Assembly (NCBI GenBank): GCA_032718475.1
Contig: JAUCBJ010004503.1
Location: 1-20,125, forward strand
From: Nemertoderma westbladi
Lineage: Eukaryota > Xenacoelomorpha > Nemertodermatida > Nemertodermatidae
Reading direction: 5' to 3'
DNA length: 20,125 nt
How positions within the stretch are numbered: position 1 is the first letter of the stretch; every line of letters begins with the position of its first letter. The translations under genes were made by a program, and so were the position numbers. Positions 15,729 to 20,125 of this stretch are shown here, piece by piece. Below the pieces are notes generated by a model, which saw only the letters and a program-made list of their open reading frames with translations, did not search any database and was not told the DNA's origin.

Positions 15729-18700
15729 ATGCAGTCAATGAAGAATGTTGAAAAAAGGTTGTTAACCTTTTGTGATCGGATGGCAGCTGAACATAAGAAG
15801 GACAATCCAGTCCCAGTTGTATCTCTTGCAGATTCTACGCAGGATACCGCCAATAAAAAATCCAAGAAAAAATCTAAAAAAATAAAGAAAAAACGAAAGA
15901 AGAAGAAGGAAACATCTTCTAGTTCATCTTCATCGGCTTCAGAATCTGAAGATATTGCCGAGGTGGTAGAGGAAGACCCTAATGCAAAGTGGATGGACCT
16001 ATCTGTGCCTCTCAAACCATTGAGCAGTTTTGTTAAATGTCGCGAGGTGTTACTTGATGAGGCCCTGCAAATGATAACACGTCAACAATTGGAAGCCATG
16101 TTGCCGCCTATATTGAAGGATATTCCAATGTTTGAACTGAAAACGCTCTGTCTCGAACAATTAGAGATTATTAGTTCGAAGCGGATTCAACACATAATGG
16201 ACGGCCAAGCAATGCTGAGTAGCTCAAGTACTAACAGTTCGGATGACGAAGTTTCATCAGATTTGGATGACGACATTGTTGATGACGAGGAGGACGATGG
16301 AGATGTTGATGCGCAGTTCAGCGATGAGGTAAGAGGAGCTGGGGAGATGGTGGAATCGTCACCCGATGAGGGTAGCGATGGAGGTTTTGGATACGATCGG
16401 GATCCGGTTGCCATTGATACACCGGGAGAAAGCAGCATCGAAAATGACGAGGTGGAGTGGCGACGAAAAGCTGAAGATTGCGATGGTCCTGATGACGTTG
16501 AGGCTCTGATTGAGAGTGAAATACAAAGGCAGATCGCGAAGTATAAGAAAGGTCTGCCAAATAGTAAGGAAGATGACTCCATTAACTCTGATTCTAGTCG
16601 ATCTACAGAACGCGGTACCAACATGGAGGATTACCCCGAGTACCTCCAACCTATGGACACTTCCGAGGTTATTGAATGCGGCTCAGAAGAGGGCGAAGTT
16701 ATGACTGATGTGGAAGAGGTTCCTGTTAGTAAACCTCCTCAGCGGAAGGTCGATAACTCGAAGCCAATCGTTGGAAAGATGCCAAAAATACAAGCTAAGC
16801 TGGTGGCAAAGAAACGAGCTGAGAAAGAGAAAGCCAAACTGGAACAGTTGATGTCAGCCAAGGCTGCGAAAATATCGCCGAAGAAGGCGCTGCTGCAATC
16901 AGCAGAGGAGACAATGGCAAAGTTGAATAAGGCGTTGCGTGCTGCCGCTGCAGTTCCGAAGTTGACTCTGACTTCGGGTGAAAAAATTGGAGGCGGAAAA
17001 GAACTGGTTGAGAAAACGGTCAACATAAATGATGGTGCTGATGACGAAGATGAATCAGGCAGTGATAGTGTGGACAAAGCTGACGCAGTGCTTGAACAAA
17101 GTATAGACAATATCGTAGAGTCATCGGTAAATCTAGTCAACAAAGTAGTCGTAAAGAAAGGTAAGAAAAAGAAGGTGGATAAACCTCAGCATCGATTTCA
17201 GGACATACATGAGTACGAGAATGAAGAAGATTCTACTGACGCTGTGTTCAACATGGATGTTTCATCTACAGTCGATGAGAACTCTTCTACATGTGGTGTG
17301 GAATATGTTTTGGAAGGAGAAGAGCTGAATAAATCGACGGCCGATGGTTCGGTTGATTCGAGTGTGGAGTCGCAAGGCACAGAGACCGAGTACGTATTAA
17401 TGTCATCGTCCAGGTCAGCGCCGGGGTCAGGTGAATCTGAGGGGGAGGTTGAGACCGGCAGACAGTCCATAGGGGTTGTCCTCTCCCAGGAGGTATCTGC
17501 AGAACCTGTTGTCCCTCAGGTGTTTGGGGAGTACTTCGACCCCCAAGATAATTCCATAGATATTCATTGCGATTCTACAGACGTCGATGGTGACACTGTA
17601 GAGATGATTCCATTTACTAAAACCATAACTAATGCAGCGTTGGATTTGGTTGAGGGCGACGATTTTACCTTGGAGTCAATTTCTATAAGTATAAAAAACG
17701 ACGCAGTTCAACTAGCTGAACCTATTTCCGCTGTTGCCCAGCTGGTCAACGAAACGGAAGCTAATGTTATTGTTAAAAAGGACACCATTCAGTCTCCCTC
17801 TATCACTAAGAAAGGTGGTCGTAAACGCGGTAGAGGCTCCCGAAGATCTGCACAAAAGAAGCCAAAGGAAGTAGAAAAGCAGAATGTTGACGAAACTGAT
17901 GAATATTCCGGGGCTTTAGATGACCATCCAGATGTTGAACCAAAGATACTAGCAAAAACTGACCATAAAGATAAAGAAGATCTGATACAAAATCCTGTAA
18001 ATGCTATTGTTAATGATAGTAAAGAAGGTAATACAGAGATTGTAGCTGATGATGTTGGTAAAGCTATGGATATTGATACGCAAGATATGATTGACCTCAA
18101 AACTAGAACGATTACAGAACTTCCTGAAAATGGAGATGCAACTGCTAGTGGTCAGCGTCCCTCAAAGAGGATGAGACGATCAACTGCCATTAAAACTAGA
18201 TCCAGTAAGAGAAGACAGTCGATTAGTAATGAGCTAGTCGGTGGTAGTGACCCTGTTGTAGATATAGATAAAGTAGCTGCCGTTTCCACTGGAGCTAGTG
18301 ATGTTCAGGATAAAGAAGTGGAGAGTCCTGCGGTTGAGTCATCTGTATTGATCATCGACGCTTATGGGAACATTGATTCTCCACAAACAGTCATTCCCCA
18401 ACCCAAATCAAAATCTACCACAACACCAACCGTAAAGAAAGGTAAAAAACTTACTAGAATATCTCGAACAGCGAAACTCGAAGCTCCGTGTGTAGAATCC
18501 AGTGCCAGGGCTAACATAACCAATGGATCCACTACCGCTGTTTCCACCCACTGCAAACCGATAAATAACGATGAGTTAGTGCAAAGGGACATCGCTGAAA
18601 GTGAAGCAATTCTACCGGATCTGACTAAACCACCCAAGACAACTTCGGTTGAGGATACTGCGGTGATTGCGGATAAACAGCCATCTTCATCGGCTCCTGC

Positions 18701-19568
18701 GAAGGTAACAAGACAGACACTTTCTCCACGCAAGGGTAAATGGAAACGGAAGATTCCCGATAAAGTGAAAGAGGTTCCAGTCAGCTTAGATAAAGTTACT
18801 AATAGAAAACCCAATGAAGATAGTATTAATCTTGAACAAACTGAATTGCTTAAGGTTCAAGAGGTTGTATCACCCGTTACTGACGACAATGCCAGTTCTA
18901 TGATAAATTTGAACAGCGGTGAACCCAAATCCATTGCGACCGAAATTGTGAAACACAATGTTGATGTCCGTGATAAAGTTAAATCTACTGCAAAGGCGCC
19001 GGCAACCGAGTCTAACATTTCCAATGGTGGTCTATCTAAATCCAAAGTTAAAGTAATCGATTCTGCTAAAATCAAGACACCCACTTCCGATCCCGCCAAA
19101 ACCAAAGCAGTCAAATCTGATTCTCTCCAAAACATGGCTGTCACATCCGATTCGGTCAAAACCAACTTACGATCATCAGATTCTGTCAAAACCAACTCAG
19201 TCACATCCGCGACCGTCAAAACCAAGGAGAGGCCATCTGATTCTGTCAAAACCAAGAGACAAGCATCTGATTCTCACAAATCGAAGACAGGCACTTCTGT
19301 TTCTCTCAAAACCACGGCTGCCACATCCGATTATGTCAAAACCAAATCTGAAGCATCTGTTACTGTCAAAACTAAAGCTGGACCATCTGACTCCGTCAAA
19401 ACTAAGATAAATACGAAGGTCAAACCGAAGAAATCCACTGCCAAAACTGATGCTGATAGTTCATCAGCTCCTTCCTCTGAAGTCGCGCAGATGGAAATCT
19501 TGGAATTGGAAATGAGGGCGCGAGCTATTCGATCTCTAATGGAAAAATTCAATTTGGCAAAGCAATAA
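15729..19568 (+). CDS. CAAP1: CAAP1-family protein (caspase activity and apoptosis inhibitor 1-like), 1279 aa
   Basis: Human CAAP1 is described as an anti-apoptotic factor that dampens a caspase-10-dependent caspase-9/3 amplification loop. Invertebrate roles are not established. Residues ~43-60 are a Lys-rich nuclear-signal-like tract, followed by a Ser run. Residues ~88-160 (LSVPLKPLSSFV, REVLLDEALQMI, LEAMLPPILKDI, ELKTLCLEQLEIIS, KRIQHIMDG) match the conserved CAAP1 domain as I remember it. Residues 1254-1271 (QMEILELEMRARAIRSLM) match the family's C-terminal motif. Between them is a Ser/Asp/Glu/Lys-rich, apparently disordered stretch with basic patches at ~697-712 (GGRKRGRGSRRSAQKK) and ~810-830, and ten-residue repeats at 1120-1229. 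The human protein is about 360 residues, so this one is over three times longer. The start is the first ATG after an in-frame TGA at 15717-15719, with A at -3; a second ATG lies three codons on. The coding part has no intron. AATAAA overlaps the stop. Confidence 0.82.
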   Translation: MQSMKNVEKRLLTFCDRMAAEHKKDNPVPVVSLADSTQDTANKKSKKKSKKIKKKRKKKKETSSSSSSSASESEDIAEVVEEDPNAKWMDLSVPLKPLSSFVKCREVLLDEALQMITRQQLEAMLPPILKDIPMFELKTLCLEQLEIISSKRIQHIMDGQAMLSSSSTNSSDDEVSSDLDDDIVDDEEDDGDVDAQFSDEVRGAGEMVESSPDEGSDGGFGYDRDPVAIDTPGESSIENDEVEWRRKAEDCDGPDDVEALIESEIQRQIAKYKKGLPNSKEDDSINSDSSRSTERGTNMEDYPEYLQPMDTSEVIECGSEEGEVMTDVEEVPVSKPPQRKVDNSKPIVGKMPKIQAKLVAKKRAEKEKAKLEQLMSAKAAKISPKKALLQSAEETMAKLNKALRAAAAVPKLTLTSGEKIGGGKELVEKTVNINDGADDEDESGSDSVDKADAVLEQSIDNIVESSVNLVNKVVVKKGKKKKVDKPQHRFQDIHEYENEEDSTDAVFNMDVSSTVDENSSTCGVEYVLEGEELNKSTADGSVDSSVESQGTETEYVLMSSSRSAPGSGESEGEVETGRQSIGVVLSQEVSAEPVVPQVFGEYFDPQDNSIDIHCDSTDVDGDTVEMIPFTKTITNAALDLVEGDDFTLESISISIKNDAVQLAEPISAVAQLVNETEANVIVKKDTIQSPSITKKGGRKRGRGSRRSAQKKPKEVEKQNVDETDEYSGALDDHPDVEPKILAKTDHKDKEDLIQNPVNAIVNDSKEGNTEIVADDVGKAMDIDTQDMIDLKTRTITELPENGDATASGQRPSKRMRRSTAIKTRSSKRRQSISNELVGGSDPVVDIDKVAAVSTGASDVQDKEVESPAVESSVLIIDAYGNIDSPQTVIPQPKSKSTTTPTVKKGKKLTRISRTAKLEAPCVESSARANITNGSTTAVSTHCKPINNDELVQRDIAESEAILPDLTKPPKTTSVEDTAVIADKQPSSSAPAKVTRQTLSPRKGKWKRKIPDKVKEVPVSLDKVTNRKPNEDSINLEQTELLKVQEVVSPVTDDNASSMINLNSGEPKSIATEIVKHNVDVRDKVKSTAKAPATESNISNGGLSKSKVKVIDSAKIKTPTSDPAKTKAVKSDSLQNMAVTSDSVKTNLRSSDSVKTNSVTSATVKTKERPSDSVKTKRQASDSHKSKTGTSVSLKTTAATSDYVKTKSEASVTVKTKAGPSDSVKTKINTKVKPKKSTAKTDADSSSAPSSEVAQMEILELEMRARAIRSLMEKFNLAKQ
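19086..19415 (+). repeat. 30-bp coding tandem repeat, eleven units
   Basis: Units of exactly 30 bp start at 19086, 19116, 19146 and so on to 19386. They encode ten-residue repeats of the form SDSVKTKxxx (residues 1120-1229 of the CAAP1-like protein). The SDSVKT core is conserved, while the last three or four residues vary freely. Every unit contains Lys and Ser/Thr, so the tract is basic and rich in possible phosphorylation sites. The exact period and absence of indels suggest that the frame has been kept under selection. Confidence 0.9.
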
Positions 19569-19584
19569 ATTATGGAATAATAAA
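19564..19584 (+). terminator. Polyadenylation signals of the CAAP1-like gene
   Basis: AATAAA occurs at 19564-19569, overlapping the TAA stop, and again at 19579-19584. The second is the likelier functional signal and would give a very short 3' untranslated region. A GT/T-rich element downstream is not distinct. Confidence 0.5.
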
Positions 19585-19589
19585 TTGAT

Positions 19590-20125
19590 TTAAGTGTAAT
19601 ATAAGTTCAGTTACGAAGTCGGAGGTTTTTCAACTTAAAATAGTAAATATTGATTATTTCGTGAAGTTGCAGTTCTGTAAATGAAAGCGAGTTCTGAACT
19701 AATGATCAGATCATTTTACTTTTTAGTAATTATTTAGTGGAATTCTATTTCCATTATTCCATTCGGTGTATAAATTCCAGTCTCACAGCAGTTATTGTAC
19801 GTCCTTGTCGTGATTTGTTGGTGCCTCACATGGATTACAAATCTGTAAAGAAAATCAATTTCTTAGAGAAATCGCCGATATATTGGCGTTCGATGTTTTT
19901 TATCAGCTATTTAATTATCTGTTTAACTATAGTATAGTATTCTTTAAAAGGTTACAGATTTTATATTCATACTTTTTCTAGCTGATTAGAGCCCAATATT
20001 GGAAGAATCAGCCACACGTTTTCATGCGGTACCAACAAATCACGAACAGTTTCCGATTTGTAATGGATACGAGTGCTGTCATTTTTTAAGTACTAGATTA
20101 CTCAGTTAAACCAGACGTGATGGGA
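19590..20125. other. 3' flank; no further gene seen
   Basis: AT-rich sequence with one 66-codon plus frame (19737-19937) that has no recognisable features. It contains an imperfect inverted repeat (separate entry). Confidence 0.4.
19809..20044. repeat. Inverted repeat in the 3' flank
   Basis: CGTGATTTGTTGGT (19809-19822) is exactly complementary to ACCAACAAATCACG (20031-20044). Similarity extends imperfectly to CATG on the inner side of each arm (24 and 22 bp in total). A further pair, GATTACAAATC (19833-19843) and GATTTGTAAT (20055-20064), is not nested with it. It may be a small degraded inverted-repeat element, but the ends are not defined. Confidence 0.5.

Noticed and set aside
16187-19552. 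Several minus-strand frames of 70-150 residues within the CAAP1-like gene
   Set aside because: They are antisense shadows of the Ser/Asp/Lys-rich coding frame, and none has a recognisable motif.

Overview
This window is eukaryotic, almost certainly from an animal nuclear genome. It is AT-rich and packed with repeats. It carries tRNA-derived SINEs with recognisable pol III A and B boxes, a pogo-family transposase, a hAT-like terminus, several tandem arrays, and one large animal-type gene with AATAAA signals. The palindrome TAGGCCTA recurs throughout. My guess is a marine invertebrate, possibly a deuterostome such as an echinoderm or hemichordate, but the species cannot be fixed from the sequence alone.

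Layout. 1-335: array of ACATG/AACATTTGTT-type words. 336-1785: no gene recognised, with one AT palindrome near 690. 1786-3175: a 21-bp minisatellite (about 57 units) ending in a 49-bp variant repeat. 3431-3596: four copies of a 41-bp repeat. 3732-4200: homopolymer G and C tracts around a short inverted-repeat element. 4531-4827: dense AACGTTT array. 4786-6443 (minus): pogo/Tigger-like transposase with all three catalytic Asp residues, but with its psq DNA-binding helix-turn-helix split off by a frame break. 6733-7112: hAT-like end, an 18-bp repeat and a dispersed repeat. 7871-10198: a composite block in which an eight-unit array of about 162 bp is flanked by seven copies of the word AGCGTAACGGTCGTGACATT in both orientations. 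10717-14008: three SINE copies of two tail types, a possible minus-strand exon (11703-12058), a second copy of the 7-kb dispersed repeat, and a 72-bp tandem repeat. 14498-15640: more repeats.

15729-19568 (plus) is the one confident host gene. It is a 1279-residue, uninterrupted reading frame encoding a protein of the CAAP1 (caspase activity and apoptosis inhibitor 1) family. It has the conserved N-terminal domain at about residues 88-160 and the conserved C-terminal motif at about 1254-1271. Between them lies a very long low-complexity region containing eleven 10-residue repeats.

The most unusual material is the 7.9-10.2 kb composite block, the 21-bp array that is stop-free in four frames, the two arrays of the same word in CpG-intact and apparently CpG-decayed form, and a dispersed 72-bp repeat whose copy directly upstream of the CAAP1-like gene ends in a good-looking splice acceptor. 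No CRISPR array, rRNA or functional tRNA gene was seen.
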